Assembly (NCBI GenBank): GCA_002862965.1
Contig: PKCW01000324.1
Span: forward strand, 1 to 14,337
Length of the DNA stretch: 14,337 bases
Source: Pseudomonadota bacterium
GTDB lineage: Bacteria; Pseudomonadota; Gammaproteobacteria; UBA5335
Reading direction: 5' to 3'
The notes beneath the pieces are model-generated. The model worked only from the letters and a program-made list of their open reading frames with translations, had not been told where the DNA came from and did no database searches. The first letter of the stretch is position 1. Each line of letters opens with the position of its first letter. Shown piece after piece: positions 6,575-13,869 of this stretch. Position numbers and translations under genes: made by a program.

Positions 6575-7992
6575 CGATTTTCCGCCTGCTTCGGACCCAG
6601 AAAGCGTGCCTGTTCCCGGATGACGGGTGCATCTGGGGCATCCACGGTGGACAGCATGAGTTCGATATCCATCGCCCCGTCGATGCTGCTGGAGGGGATT
6701 TGGACCCGCGCCGGAATCGGCTGGATGGCACCAGGCGGCAGGGTGATGAGCGCCGGATCGCTGTGGACCTCGATGCCGTCGGCGCCGCGCGCTTCGAGGC
6801 GGTAGCTGTGCTGCATCTCGGTGCGGTTATTGATCTTCAGCATGTAGCTGTTCTCGATGCGCCCGTCGTCGAGCGTCCGGTAAAGCACGTTGCGATCGCG
6901 CAGCACGTCCATGGACAGCCCGGGCCGGGTGAGGATCGAGTAGGCGGTGAGGCCGCCGGCGACCAGCAGGATGGTCGCATAGATGATGACGCGCGGCCGC
7001 AGGATATGCGTGGGTTTGCCTTCCAGCGCGTTCTGGGTGGTGTAGCGCACCAGCCCGCGCGGATAGCCCATGCGGTCCATCACCTGGTCGCACACGTCGA
7101 TGCAGGCGGCGCAGCCGATGCACTCGTACTGCAGACCCTTGCGGATGTCGATGCCGGTCGGGCAGACCTGTACGCACATCGTGCAATCGATGCAATCGCC
7201 CAGACCGGCCGAGCGGGCATCGCTTTCACGCCGCCGGCTGCCGCGTGGCTCGCCGCGCTGCTCGTCGTAGGAAATGATCAGGCTGTCGCGGTCGAACATG
7301 GCGCTCTGGAAACGCGCGTAGGGACACATGTACATGCAGACCTGCTCGCGCAGGAAGCCGGCGTTGCCGTAGGTCGCGAACCCATAGAAGAACACCCAGA
7401 ACGCTTCCCAGGGCCCGAGCCGGAACTGGACCAGCTCGGTCAGCAACTCGCGGATGGGCGTGAAATAGCCGACGAAGGTGATCCCGGTCCACAGACCCAC
7501 GGCGATCCAGATCACATGCTTGCCGCCGCGGCGCAGGATCTTCTCGCGCGTCCAGGGCGACTTGTCCAGCTTGATGCGTTGCGGCCGATCGCCTTCGATG
7601 CGTCGCTCGATCCAGAGGAACATCTCGGTCCAGAGGGTCTGGGGGCAGGTGTAGCCGCACCACAGCCGGCCGGCCAGGGCGGTGAAGAACAGCAGGGTCA
7701 CCGCCGCCAGGACCAGCAGGATGGCGACGTAGATGAAATCCTGCGGATAGAAGGTCATCCACAGGATGTGGAAGCGCCGCGCGGGCAGGTCCCACAGGAT
7801 GATCTGTCGGCCGCCCCAGGGCACCCAGCACAGGGTGTAGAACGCGCCGAGGACAGCGATGAGCATGATCCGGCGCAGGGTCTGGAAGCTGCCCGTGACC
7901 TCGCGCGGATGGATCTTCCGGCGCGCAGCGTAAGGCGAGTCGCCGTCAGGCGGCGGAGCCTGCCGGGAGCGTGGGGAGGAAGCGGTATTCAT
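6571..7992 (-). CDS. ccoG: Cbb3 oxidase assembly copper reductase CcoG (RdxA/FixG)
   Basis: CcoG is a membrane iron-sulfur protein reported to reduce Cu(II) to Cu(I) for cbb3 oxidase assembly. The 473-residue product has several membrane helices and two membrane-associated cysteine pairs, CGYTC (112-116) and CMYMC (219-223). Two ferredoxin-type [4Fe-4S] motifs follow: C267, C270, C273, C277 and C291, C294, C297, C301. A C-terminal immunoglobulin-like FixG domain ends the protein. The ATG at 7992 was chosen because it overlaps the preceding stop as ATGA and starts the family-like N-terminus. The frame stays open upstream to 8148, but that adds 52 non-conserved residues antisense-like in composition. 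Its end overlaps ccoH by 4 bases. Confidence 0.97.
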   Translation of the reverse strand: MNTASSPRSRQAPPPDGDSPYAARRKIHPREVTGSFQTLRRIMLIAVLGAFYTLCWVPWGGRQIILWDLPARRFHILWMTFYPQDFIYVAILLVLAAVTLLFFTALAGRLWCGYTCPQTLWTEMFLWIERRIEGDRPQRIKLDKSPWTREKILRRGGKHVIWIAVGLWTGITFVGYFTPIRELLTELVQFRLGPWEAFWVFFYGFATYGNAGFLREQVCMYMCPYARFQSAMFDRDSLIISYDEQRGEPRGSRRRESDARSAGLGDCIDCTMCVQVCPTGIDIRKGLQYECIGCAACIDVCDQVMDRMGYPRGLVRYTTQNALEGKPTHILRPRVIIYATILLVAGGLTAYSILTRPGLSMDVLRDRNVLYRTLDDGRIENSYMLKINNRTEMQHSYRLEARGADGIEVHSDPALITLPPGAIQPIPARVQIPSSSIDGAMDIELMLSTVDAPDAPVIREQARFLGPKQAENR

Positions 7993-8306
7993 GGCGCCTC
8001 GTGATTCGGTACATCGGGTGCAGGTCCTTCTGCGGTTTGCCCTGCCGGCGTCCTGAGCAGGATCAGCGTGAACAGGCTGGACAGCGCGGTGACCGCCCAG
8101 AACATGAAAAAGCCCAGGGTGTACCCCAGTTCCCGGCTGATCGGCCACTCAGGGAAGGTGGCCAGGTGCAGCACATGAGGATCGACCTGGGAGAAAAAAG
8201 CCGCGGTGGCGAGCACGGCGCTGACGAAGGACGGCCAGAGCACCACCGCCGCGGCCCGAGCCCAAGGGCCGAGGGGGTATTCCATGTTCTCCGGCGCGTC
8301 GATCAT
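7989..8306 (-). CDS. Uncharacterised two-helix membrane protein in the cco operon
   Basis: I do not recognise a named family. The 105-residue product has two predicted membrane helices (about 17-40 and 61-84), joined by a short loop containing DPHVLHLATFPEWPISREL. A hydrophilic tail rich in proline and alanine ends it. The ATG at 8306 was chosen because AGGA lies 7 to 8 bases upstream, 10 bases after the ccoP stop. Earlier in-frame ATGs (8333, 8360) would lie inside ccoP. Its TGA overlaps the ccoG ATG. Position and coupling suggest a role with the cbb3 oxidase, as an accessory subunit or assembly factor. That is inference from context only. The start could differ by a few codons. Confidence 0.8.
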   Translation of the reverse strand: MIDAPENMEYPLGPWARAAAVVLWPSFVSAVLATAAFFSQVDPHVLHLATFPEWPISRELGYTLGFFMFWAVTALSSLFTLILLRTPAGQTAEGPAPDVPNHEAP

Positions 8307-8316
8307 GGCGAGATCC

Positions 8317-9225
8317 TCATTCTTTCGCGACATCGTCCCCATGGGAAAGATGGTAGACATAAGCGGCCATCAGGTGGGCGCGATCCGCGCCCAGGATGGC
8401 CTCATGGGCGGGCATGCGTCCCTGCCGGCCGCCGCGCACGGTCTGTGCGATGGTGTCGGCCGAACCGCCGTAGAGCCAGATCCGGTCGGTGAGGTTGGGC
8501 GCGCCCAACGCCGGGGTGCCCTTGCCGTCGGAGCCATGGCAGGCGGCACAGGTGGTGGCGAATTTCTGCTGTCCGGCCGCGGCCTTGACCGGATCGCTGG
8601 GGCGACCGCTCAGGCTGAGCACGTACTGCGTGACCTCGGCGATCCCGTCTTCCCCCAGGACCGGCCCGAACGACGGCATCATGCCGCCGCGTCCCTTGAG
8701 AATGCTCTCGCGGATCGTCTCCGGGGCCGCCCCATAGAGCCAGTCGGCGTCGGTGAGGTTGGGGAAGCCGGGGCCGCCGTGCGCATCGGAACCATGGCAA
8801 CCGGCGCAGGTGTTGGCGAACAGCCGCGATGCGGTCTCCATCGCTTCATGATTTCGGCTCAGTGCCACGAGGTCGGTGGCCGCGTAGGACTGGAACAGCG
8901 GACCATAGGTTCGTTCGGCCTCGGCGACCTGGCTTTCGTAGGCGTTCACCTGTGACCAGCCGAGCAGTCCGCGGAAGTTGCCGAGACCAGGGTAGAGGAC
9001 CAGATAGATCAGCGCGAAGACGATGCTGAGATAGAACAGGTACAGCCACCAGCGCGGCATGGGCTTGTTGTATTCGGTCAAATCACCGTCCCAGACATGC
9101 CCGGTCGTTTCGGTGCTGGCCGGCTCTCCCTTGCGTGGCTTCGCGGTCCAGCGGATCAGCCAGAGCGCCGCCGCGATGTTGGCGAGCGTGAGCAGGACGA
9201 TGTACAGACTCCAGAAACGGGTCAT
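8317..9225 (-). CDS. ccoP: Cbb3-type cytochrome c oxidase subunit III, dihaem CcoP
   Basis: CcoP is the dihaem c-type subunit that passes electrons from soluble cytochrome c into the oxidase. The 302-residue product has two N-terminal helices (about 5-25 and 58-79) and then two periplasmic cytochrome c domains. Their haem motifs are CAGCH (140-144) and CAACH (226-230), and the likely axial methionines are M182 or M183 and M271. The ATG at 9225 overlaps the ccoQ stop as ATGA and has GAGGAAG upstream. The frame is open as far as 9456, but that part is out-of-frame ccoQ/ccoO sequence. The presence of two helices is one of the known CcoP forms. Confidence 0.98.
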   Translation of the reverse strand: MTRFWSLYIVLLTLANIAAALWLIRWTAKPRKGEPASTETTGHVWDGDLTEYNKPMPRWWLYLFYLSIVFALIYLVLYPGLGNFRGLLGWSQVNAYESQVAEAERTYGPLFQSYAATDLVALSRNHEAMETASRLFANTCAGCHGSDAHGGPGFPNLTDADWLYGAAPETIRESILKGRGGMMPSFGPVLGEDGIAEVTQYVLSLSGRPSDPVKAAAGQQKFATTCAACHGSDGKGTPALGAPNLTDRIWLYGGSADTIAQTVRGGRQGRMPAHEAILGADRAHLMAAYVYHLSHGDDVAKE

Positions 9226-9398
9226 GAGTGCTTCCTCGAGGCGAAATCGGGGTGCTGCGGCGCGTCTTCCTGCAGGGGCAGACGCGCGGCCTGATCGAAG
9301 TCGGTGGATTTGCGCAGCACATAGGCCCAGACGACGACGCCGACGAAGATCACCATCATGATTGCTGTGACCACGCCCATCAGGGTGCCGGTCGTCAT
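9222..9398 (-). CDS. ccoQ: Cbb3-type oxidase small subunit CcoQ (FixQ)
   Basis: This 58-residue single-helix protein has helix residues about 5-27 (TLMGVVTAIMMVIFVGVVVW), then AYVLRKSTDFDQAARLPL, typical of CcoQ/FixQ, and a charged tail. CcoQ is reported to help the stability or activity of cbb3 oxidase and the association of CcoP. The ATG at 9398 lies 2 bases after the ccoO stop with a strong GGGAGGAAG upstream. Its TGA overlaps the ccoP ATG. Placement between ccoO and ccoP is canonical. Confidence 0.96.
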   Translation of the reverse strand: MTTGTLMGVVTAIMMVIFVGVVVWAYVLRKSTDFDQAARLPLQEDAPQHPDFASRKHS

Positions 9399-9400
9399 GG

Positions 9401-10015
9401 CTACTTCCTCCCGGCCAGTGCGGTACCCAAACCCTGGAGATAGGCGATGACCGCATCCTGCTCGGTCTTTCCGGCGAGCGCTGCGCTGGCGCCGGCGATC
9501 TGTTCGTCGGTATAGGGCACGCCCAAGGTCTTCAGGGTGCGCAGGTGTCGGGCGACGGTCTGGCCGTCCACCAGCGTGTCGGCGAGCCAGGGGTAGCCGG
9601 GCATGTTGGATTCCGGGACGACATTGCGCGGGTTGTTCAGGTGCAGGCGATGCCAATCGTCCGAGTAGCGCCCGCCGACCCGGGCGAGGTCGGGGCCGGT
9701 GCGTTTGGAGCCCCACTGGAACGGCCGGTCGTAGACGAATTCGCCGGCAACCGAATAGTGGCCATAGCGTTCGGTCTCGGCCCGAAAGGGCCGCACCATC
9801 TGCGAGTGGCAGTTGTAACAGCCCTCGCGCGTGTAGACGTCACGGCCGGCGAGCGCGAGCGGCTCGTAGTGCGTGACGCCGGGCGCCGGGGTCGTGGTCT
9901 GGGCGCTGAAGATGAGCGGCACGATCTGCACCAGGCCGCCGATGCTGATGACCACCGCGATCAGGACGGCCATCAGGCCGATGTTCTTTTCGACACGTTC
10001 GTGTTGCTGGGACAT
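9401..10015 (-). CDS. ccoO: Cbb3-type cytochrome c oxidase subunit II, monohaem CcoO
   Basis: CcoO is the monohaem cytochrome c subunit bound to the catalytic subunit CcoN. The 204-residue product has one N-terminal helix (about 12-36) and a periplasmic haem domain with CYNCH (66-70) in the family stretch [17 protein letters not shown]. The likely axial methionine is M138 in [10 protein letters not shown]. The ATG at 10015 is preceded by AGGAG (10023-10027) at 7 bases. The gap to ccoN is 21 bases and the gap to ccoQ is 2 bases, so it belongs to the same operon. Confidence 0.98.
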   Translation of the reverse strand: MSQQHERVEKNIGLMAVLIAVVISIGGLVQIVPLIFSAQTTTPAPGVTHYEPLALAGRDVYTREGCYNCHSQMVRPFRAETERYGHYSVAGEFVYDRPFQWGSKRTGPDLARVGGRYSDDWHRLHLNNPRNVVPESNMPGYPWLADTLVDGQTVARHLRTLKTLGVPYTDEQIAGASAALAGKTEQDAVIAYLQGLGTALAGRK

Positions 10016-10036
10016 GGCTGGACTCCTGCGGCGACT

Positions 10037-11476
10037 TCAAAGATGGCTGGCGTCAGGGAGCAGCACCGGCACCGGCGCGCTCTGCCGGGCCAACCGGATC
10101 GTCATGTAGACGTTCCAGGCCATCATCCCCATGCCGATCAGGTACATCAGGCCGCCCGTCAGGCGAATGGCGTAGTAGGGATAGGTTGCCTTCAGGCTTT
10201 CGATGAAGGTGTAGGTCAGCGTGCCGTCGGGGTTCACGGCGCGCCACATCAGTCCCTGCATGACGCCGGAGATCCACATGGAGCCGGCGTAGGCCGCGAT
10301 GCCGATGGTGGCGATCCAGAAGTGCCATTCGATCAGGCGCACGCTCCACATTTCCTTCTGGCCGTAGAGCCGCGGGATGAGGGCATAGAGCGAACCCATG
10401 GTGATGAAGCCGACCCAGCCCAGCGCCCCGGAGTGCACGTGTCCGATGGTCCAGTCGGTGTAGTGGGAGAGGGCGTTGACGGTCTTGATCGACATCATGG
10501 GCCCCTCGAAGGTGCTCATGCCGTAGAACGACAGCGAGACGATCAGGAATTTCAGGATCGGGTCGGTGCGCAGTTTGTGCCAGGCCCCCGAGAGGGTCAT
10601 CATGCCGTTGATCATGCCGCCCCAGGAAGGCGCCAGCAGCATCAGCGAGAACGCCATGCCCAGCGACTGGGCCCAGTCGGGCAGCGCGGTGTAGTGCAGG
10701 TGATGCGGGCCGGCCCACATGTAGATGGAAATCAGCGCCCAGAAGTGGACGATCGACAGGCGGTAGGAGTAGATCGGCCGCTCCGCCTGCTTGGGCACGA
10801 AGTAGTACATCATGCCGAGGAAGCCGGCGGTGAGGAAAAAGCCGACCGCGTTGTGGCCGTACCACCATTGCACCATGGCGTCGACGGCGCCGGCATAGGC
10901 CGAGTAGGACTTGGTCAGCCCCGCGGGCAGCGCCGCACTGTTGACGATGTGCAGCACGGCCACGGTGAGGATGAAGGCGCCGTAGAACCAGTTGGCGACG
11001 AAGATGTGCGGGACGCGCCGTTTGATGATGGTGCCGAAGAACACCACCGCGTAGGCGACCCAGACCAGCGCGATCAGGATGTCGATCGGCCACTCGAGTT
11101 CGGCGTATTCCTTGCCTTGGGTCATGCCCAGCGGCAGGGTCACCGCCGCCAGCACGATCACGACTTGCCAGCCCCAGAACACGAAGGCCGCGAGCGCGTC
11201 GCTGAACAGGCGGACATGGCAGGTGCGCTGCACGACATAGAACGACGTGCCCATGAGCGCGGAGCCGCCGAAGGCGAAGATCACGGCATTGGTGTGCAGC
11301 GGACGGAGCCGGCCGAAGCTGAGCCAGGGAAGGTCGAAGTTGAGTGCCGGCCAGAGCAGTTGGGCGGCGATCCATACGCCCACCGTCATGCCCACCAGGC
11401 CCCACACGACCGTCATGATGGAAAACTGGCGGACAACGCGGTCGTTGTAGGTTTCGCTCGCATGGGTTGCCTGCAT
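10037..11476 (-). CDS. ccoN: Cbb3-type cytochrome c oxidase catalytic subunit I, CcoN
   Basis: CcoN is the catalytic haem-copper subunit that reduces oxygen to water and pumps protons. The 479-residue product has about 12 helices and the expected ligands: H61 and H348 for low-spin haem b, H346 for haem b3, and H208, H258 and H259 for CuB. Y252 is the active-site tyrosine in [12 protein letters not shown]. These numbers are each one above those I recall for Pseudomonas stutzeri. The ATG at 11476 was chosen because AAGGA (11484-11488) lies 7 bases upstream. The frame is open to 11563, but that extension would begin inside the FNR site. It is the first gene of the operon. Confidence 0.98.
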   Translation of the reverse strand: MQATHASETYNDRVVRQFSIMTVVWGLVGMTVGVWIAAQLLWPALNFDLPWLSFGRLRPLHTNAVIFAFGGSALMGTSFYVVQRTCHVRLFSDALAAFVFWGWQVVIVLAAVTLPLGMTQGKEYAELEWPIDILIALVWVAYAVVFFGTIIKRRVPHIFVANWFYGAFILTVAVLHIVNSAALPAGLTKSYSAYAGAVDAMVQWWYGHNAVGFFLTAGFLGMMYYFVPKQAERPIYSYRLSIVHFWALISIYMWAGPHHLHYTALPDWAQSLGMAFSLMLLAPSWGGMINGMMTLSGAWHKLRTDPILKFLIVSLSFYGMSTFEGPMMSIKTVNALSHYTDWTIGHVHSGALGWVGFITMGSLYALIPRLYGQKEMWSVRLIEWHFWIATIGIAAYAGSMWISGVMQGLMWRAVNPDGTLTYTFIESLKATYPYYAIRLTGGLMYLIGMGMMAWNVYMTIRLARQSAPVPVLLPDASHL

Positions 11477-11521
11477 GGAGGGGTCCTTGTTGGCGACGGG
11501 AGGAGGACGGATGTCGGGTGG

Positions 11522-11527
11522 ATTTTC
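11522..11527 (-). promoter_or_regulatory. Predicted -10 element of the cco operon
   Basis: On the minus strand GAAAAT (four of six matches to TATAAT) begins 22 bases after the FNR site. That is exactly where the -10 falls when an FNR site is centred at -41.5. Transcription would start near 11515, leaving a leader of about 39 bases. No -35 is evident, as expected for an activator-dependent promoter. Confidence 0.55.
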
Positions 11528-11549
11528 CCCCGCCGTTCCGGCACCCACC

Positions 11550-11563
11550 TTGATCTGCATCAA
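11550..11563. promoter_or_regulatory. Perfect FNR/Anr binding site upstream of ccoN
   Basis: TTGATCTGCATCAA is an exact TTGAT-N4-ATCAA site, centred at 11556.5, 74 bases before the ccoN ATG. Together with the -10-like hexamer at 11522-11527 it has the geometry of a class II FNR-activated promoter, with the site centre at about -41.5. The Fnr encoded at 2005-2763 has the residues expected to read this sequence. Confidence 0.85.
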
Positions 11564-11607
11564 GTCCCGTTTGGGTTTTCAATACTCGATGCGACCCCGA
11601 TAAGGGC

Positions 11608-11628
11608 GGTCAATCAAGATCATTGACC
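11608..11628. repeat. Perfect inverted repeat between ccoN and the hydrolase gene
   Basis: GGTCAAT (11608-11614) and ATTGACC (11622-11628) are perfect 7-base inverted arms around a 7-base spacer. The arms do not fit TTGAT-N4-ATCAA, so this is not an FNR site. Each arm contains a TTGACC -35-like hexamer facing outward, and the right arm could be the -35 of the hydrolase promoter. It could be an operator for another regulator, or simply two back-to-back -35 elements. Confidence 0.55.
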
Positions 11629-11651
11629 CCGGAAACAGCGGTGCCGATGAT
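11623..11651 (+). promoter_or_regulatory. Predicted promoter of the hydrolase gene
   Basis: TTGACC (11623-11628) is 17 bases upstream of GATGAT (11646-11651, four of six matches to TATAAT). The start of transcription would be near 11658, about 50 bases before the hydrolase ATG. The -35 is within the right arm of the inverted repeat. Confidence 0.4.
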
Positions 11652-11707
11652 TCCCATTTGCGGGTCGGTGTGATAAACATCGATCTGGTCGAAAAGCGAG
11701 GCTCTTC

Positions 11708-12625
11708 ATGGAAGAAGCTGTCCTGCGTGGCCCCCGGGTGATCCCGGGGACCGTCTGGTCCTATCCCGTGGGCGTCGGAATGGAGCTTCGAGGGCGGGAA
11801 TTCCTGCGCGGCCGCGCTACGCTCCTGCATTTCGTGCATGGCAACGGACTGTGCGGCCTCGCCTATTGGCCCATGCTCACATCGCTCGTCGAAAAACGGG
11901 ACCTGTGCCTGCACGACACCCAGGGCCACGGCGACAGCGACGACGGCCACCGCTTCCCCGGCTGGAACCTCAGCGCCGAGCGCATGGCGCAGGTGGTGCA
12001 CCACCGTCGCCGGATCTGGAAAGACCGCCAGATCATTGGCTGCGGCCACAGTTTCGGCGCCATCCTGACCCTGCTCGCCGCGGCGCGCTACCCGAGTCTC
12101 TTCGATGGCCTGATCCTGCTGGATCCGGTGCTCTACCCACCTTGGCTCGCGGGGGTGATGGCCTCCTCCTACTACAGCGGCCTCAGTCGCTACAACCCCA
12201 TGGCGGTGGCTGCGCGGCGGCGCACGACGGAATGGGCGGACCGTGCGGCGGCGCTCGACTATTTTCGCGATCGGGGCATGTTCGCCGGCTGGCGCGAGGA
12301 TGCTCTGCAAAGCTACGTCGATCATGCCCTGAACGTCCTGCCGGACGGTCGCCTGACGCTCAAGTGCCCGCCCTGGATGGAGGCGCAGGTGTTCGCCGGA
12401 TTTCCCCGTGGGCTGTGGACAGCGGTGCAACGCCTGGCCTGTCCGACCCTGATGCTCTACGGTCAGCACACCTATCGCTTCATTCCCGCCGCCGTGCGTC
12501 AGGCGCAGGCGCTCAACCCGCTGATACAGATCCGGATGATGCCGGGGAACCATTTCTTCATGCAGCAGATGCCGGATCGCACGAGCACGGCGATGGAGGA
12601 ATGGCTCGCGGCTCAGCGCTACTGA
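11708..12625 (+). CDS. Alpha/beta-fold hydrolase, substrate unknown
   Basis: The 305-residue product has an alpha/beta-hydrolase fold. It shows the oxyanion-hole motif HGNG (44-47), the loop DTQGHGDSD (70-78), the nucleophile elbow GHSFG (113-117) with Ser115, and a C-terminal His282 in GNHFF. The usual acidic residue after strand 7 is not obvious in YGQHTYRF (251-258). Asp139 in LLDPVL, after strand 6, may serve instead. No signal peptide is visible, so it is probably cytosolic. The substrate cannot be read from the sequence. The ATG at 11708 has AGCGAGG six bases upstream. Its end overlaps the convergent transporter gene by 7 bases. It is divergent from ccoN, with no evidence that the two are linked in function. 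Confidence 0.92.
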   Translation: MEEAVLRGPRVIPGTVWSYPVGVGMELRGREFLRGRATLLHFVHGNGLCGLAYWPMLTSLVEKRDLCLHDTQGHGDSDDGHRFPGWNLSAERMAQVVHHRRRIWKDRQIIGCGHSFGAILTLLAAARYPSLFDGLILLDPVLYPPWLAGVMASSYYSGLSRYNPMAVAARRRTTEWADRAAALDYFRDRGMFAGWREDALQSYVDHALNVLPDGRLTLKCPPWMEAQVFAGFPRGLWTAVQRLACPTLMLYGQHTYRFIPAAVRQAQALNPLIQIRMMPGNHFFMQQMPDRTSTAMEEWLAAQRY

Positions 12626-13809
12626 TCCAGCGCCGGGCGGCGCGCGGTGATCCCGGGCACGAGGGGGAGGGCGAGCACCACGGCAGCCGCAGCGAGGAGG
12701 AAGACAGGGCTCAAGCCCAAGTGCGGGATCAGCAGGCCGAAACCGAATTGGGCCAGGATGGTGCCCACGTTGAAGGCGGCCACGAACAGCGACATCCCGG
12801 TGCCATGCTCGTGGGCCGGCAGGCGATTGATCAGCGACACGTTCAGCGTGGGGTAGGCGAGGGAGTGACCCATCCCGACCAGGGCGCCGCACAGGGCGTA
12901 TGCCGCGCGCCCTTCGACGCCGGCCAGCGCGCCCGTTCCAAGGGCCATGGCGATGAGCGAAAAGAACAGGACCGTCCGCTGGCCGCGGCCGTCGACCAGT
13001 CGGGAGAAGCCCAGACGGATGACGATGGACGTCAAGGCGAAGCTGAGCGGGAGAATGCTGACGGGAGCGATTCCCTTGGCCAATGCCTGTGGCTGGCAAA
13101 AGACCAGGACGGTCCCGAACGCGAATCCCATCAGCAGGGCATTGAGCCCGATGCGGCCAATGACGGGGCGGGTCGCCAGCCGCAACCACGAACGGGCCGC
13201 GCGGCCGGATGTCGCGGCGCGCGGCGGCACCGGAACCTGCAAACTGAGGAGCCCGGCCAGGATGCACCAGCCGGTGGCAAGGGCAAAGACCGGTGTGAAG
13301 CCACTGATGCCCGCAATCCATTCGGCCAGAGCGGGCGCTGCGCCGTAGGTGACGAGCGTGGAGACGCCAAACAGTCCCAGCGCGCTGCCGCGTCGGGCCG
13401 GCTCGACCAGATCGACCGCCAGGGTCGAGGAATTCACGAACCAGCAGGCAAAGGCTATCCCCTGCAGGCCGCGCAACGCATAGGGCAGGGCATCCAGCGT
13501 GCGGATGAATACGAATGCGAGGGCGGTCAGGGCGAGCAGCCCGGCGCCGAGCAAGAGGTAAGGACGGCGACCATGGCGGTCCGATCCGACACCCACCCAG
13601 GGCAGGCAGGCGATCATGCTGACGCCGTAGCCTGCCATGAGCAGCCCGACCTCCCGTTCGGCCGCACCCAGTTCGGTGATGAGGTATTTCGGCAACAGGA
13701 AGAAGGTTGCGAATCCCATGAAAAAGCAGAAGTTCGCCACCATCAGAGCGGCAAAGGGATGCGACGAGAATGGCGATTTCAGGGCGCGGGCGGCAGCGGG
13801 AGAGGGCAT
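12619..13809 (-). CDS. Major facilitator superfamily transporter
   Basis: The 396-residue product is an inner-membrane protein with about 12 predicted helices, a standard length for the superfamily. The loop between helices 2 and 3 carries the motif A variant GVGSDRHGRRP. A central hydrophilic loop (about 195-212) separates the two six-helix halves. The sequence looks like a drug/sugar efflux-type (AraJ-like) member, but the substrate cannot be assigned. The ATG at 13809 follows a perfect TATAAT at 13836-13841. The stop codon overlaps the convergent hydrolase gene, leaving no room for a terminator between the two genes. Confidence 0.93.
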   Translation of the reverse strand: MPSPAAARALKSPFSSHPFAALMVANFCFFMGFATFFLLPKYLITELGAAEREVGLLMAGYGVSMIACLPWVGVGSDRHGRRPYLLLGAGLLALTALAFVFIRTLDALPYALRGLQGIAFACWFVNSSTLAVDLVEPARRGSALGLFGVSTLVTYGAAPALAEWIAGISGFTPVFALATGWCILAGLLSLQVPVPPRAATSGRAARSWLRLATRPVIGRIGLNALLMGFAFGTVLVFCQPQALAKGIAPVSILPLSFALTSIVIRLGFSRLVDGRGQRTVLFFSLIAMALGTGALAGVEGRAAYALCGALVGMGHSLAYPTLNVSLINRLPAHEHGTGMSLFVAAFNVGTILAQFGFGLLIPHLGLSPVFLLAAAAVVLALPLVPGITARRPALDQ

Positions 13810-13835
13810 GAAGACGTCCGATGATCAGCGGCTTC

Positions 13836-13841
13836 ATTATA
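13836..13841 (-). promoter_or_regulatory. Predicted -10 element of the transporter gene
   Basis: A perfect TATAAT is present on the minus strand, 26 bases before the transporter ATG, so the leader would be about 20 bases. The bases expected for a -35 (CCTCCT) do not match the consensus. They coincide with the ribosome binding site of the divergent nitroreductase gene. The 60-base spacer must also hold the nitroreductase promoter, for which only a weak CATTAT (13835-13840) is seen. Confidence 0.4.
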
Positions 13842-13869
13842 GGCCGCGCCGGTCGGCGAGGAGGAGAGC

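Noticed and set aside
7993..8148. ccoG start further upstream at 8148
   Set aside because: The 52 extra residues come from the region of the two-helix protein in another frame and do not look like CcoG. The ATG at 7992 makes the ATGA junction seen throughout the operon.
11477..11563. N-terminally extended ccoN starting at 11563
   Set aside because: The extension would begin inside the perfect FNR site and upstream of the predicted transcript start. The ATG at 11476 has a good ribosome binding site and yields the normal CcoN length and ligand numbering.
9545..11626. Long plus-strand open frame (693 codons) opposite ccoO and ccoN
   Set aside because: It is a GC-driven shadow of ccoN/ccoO with histidine- and aspartate-rich sequence and no recognisable domain.
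11604..11628. A second FNR site next to the ccoN promoter
   Set aside because: ATCAA occurs at 11613-11617, but no TTGAT half-site is present at the required 4-base spacing on either strand.
11579..13837. Long minus-strand (752 codons) and plus-strand (11851-13824) open frames over the hydrolase and transporter
   Set aside because: Both span the hydrolase and transporter genes in the wrong frame. The real genes there have clear family motifs.
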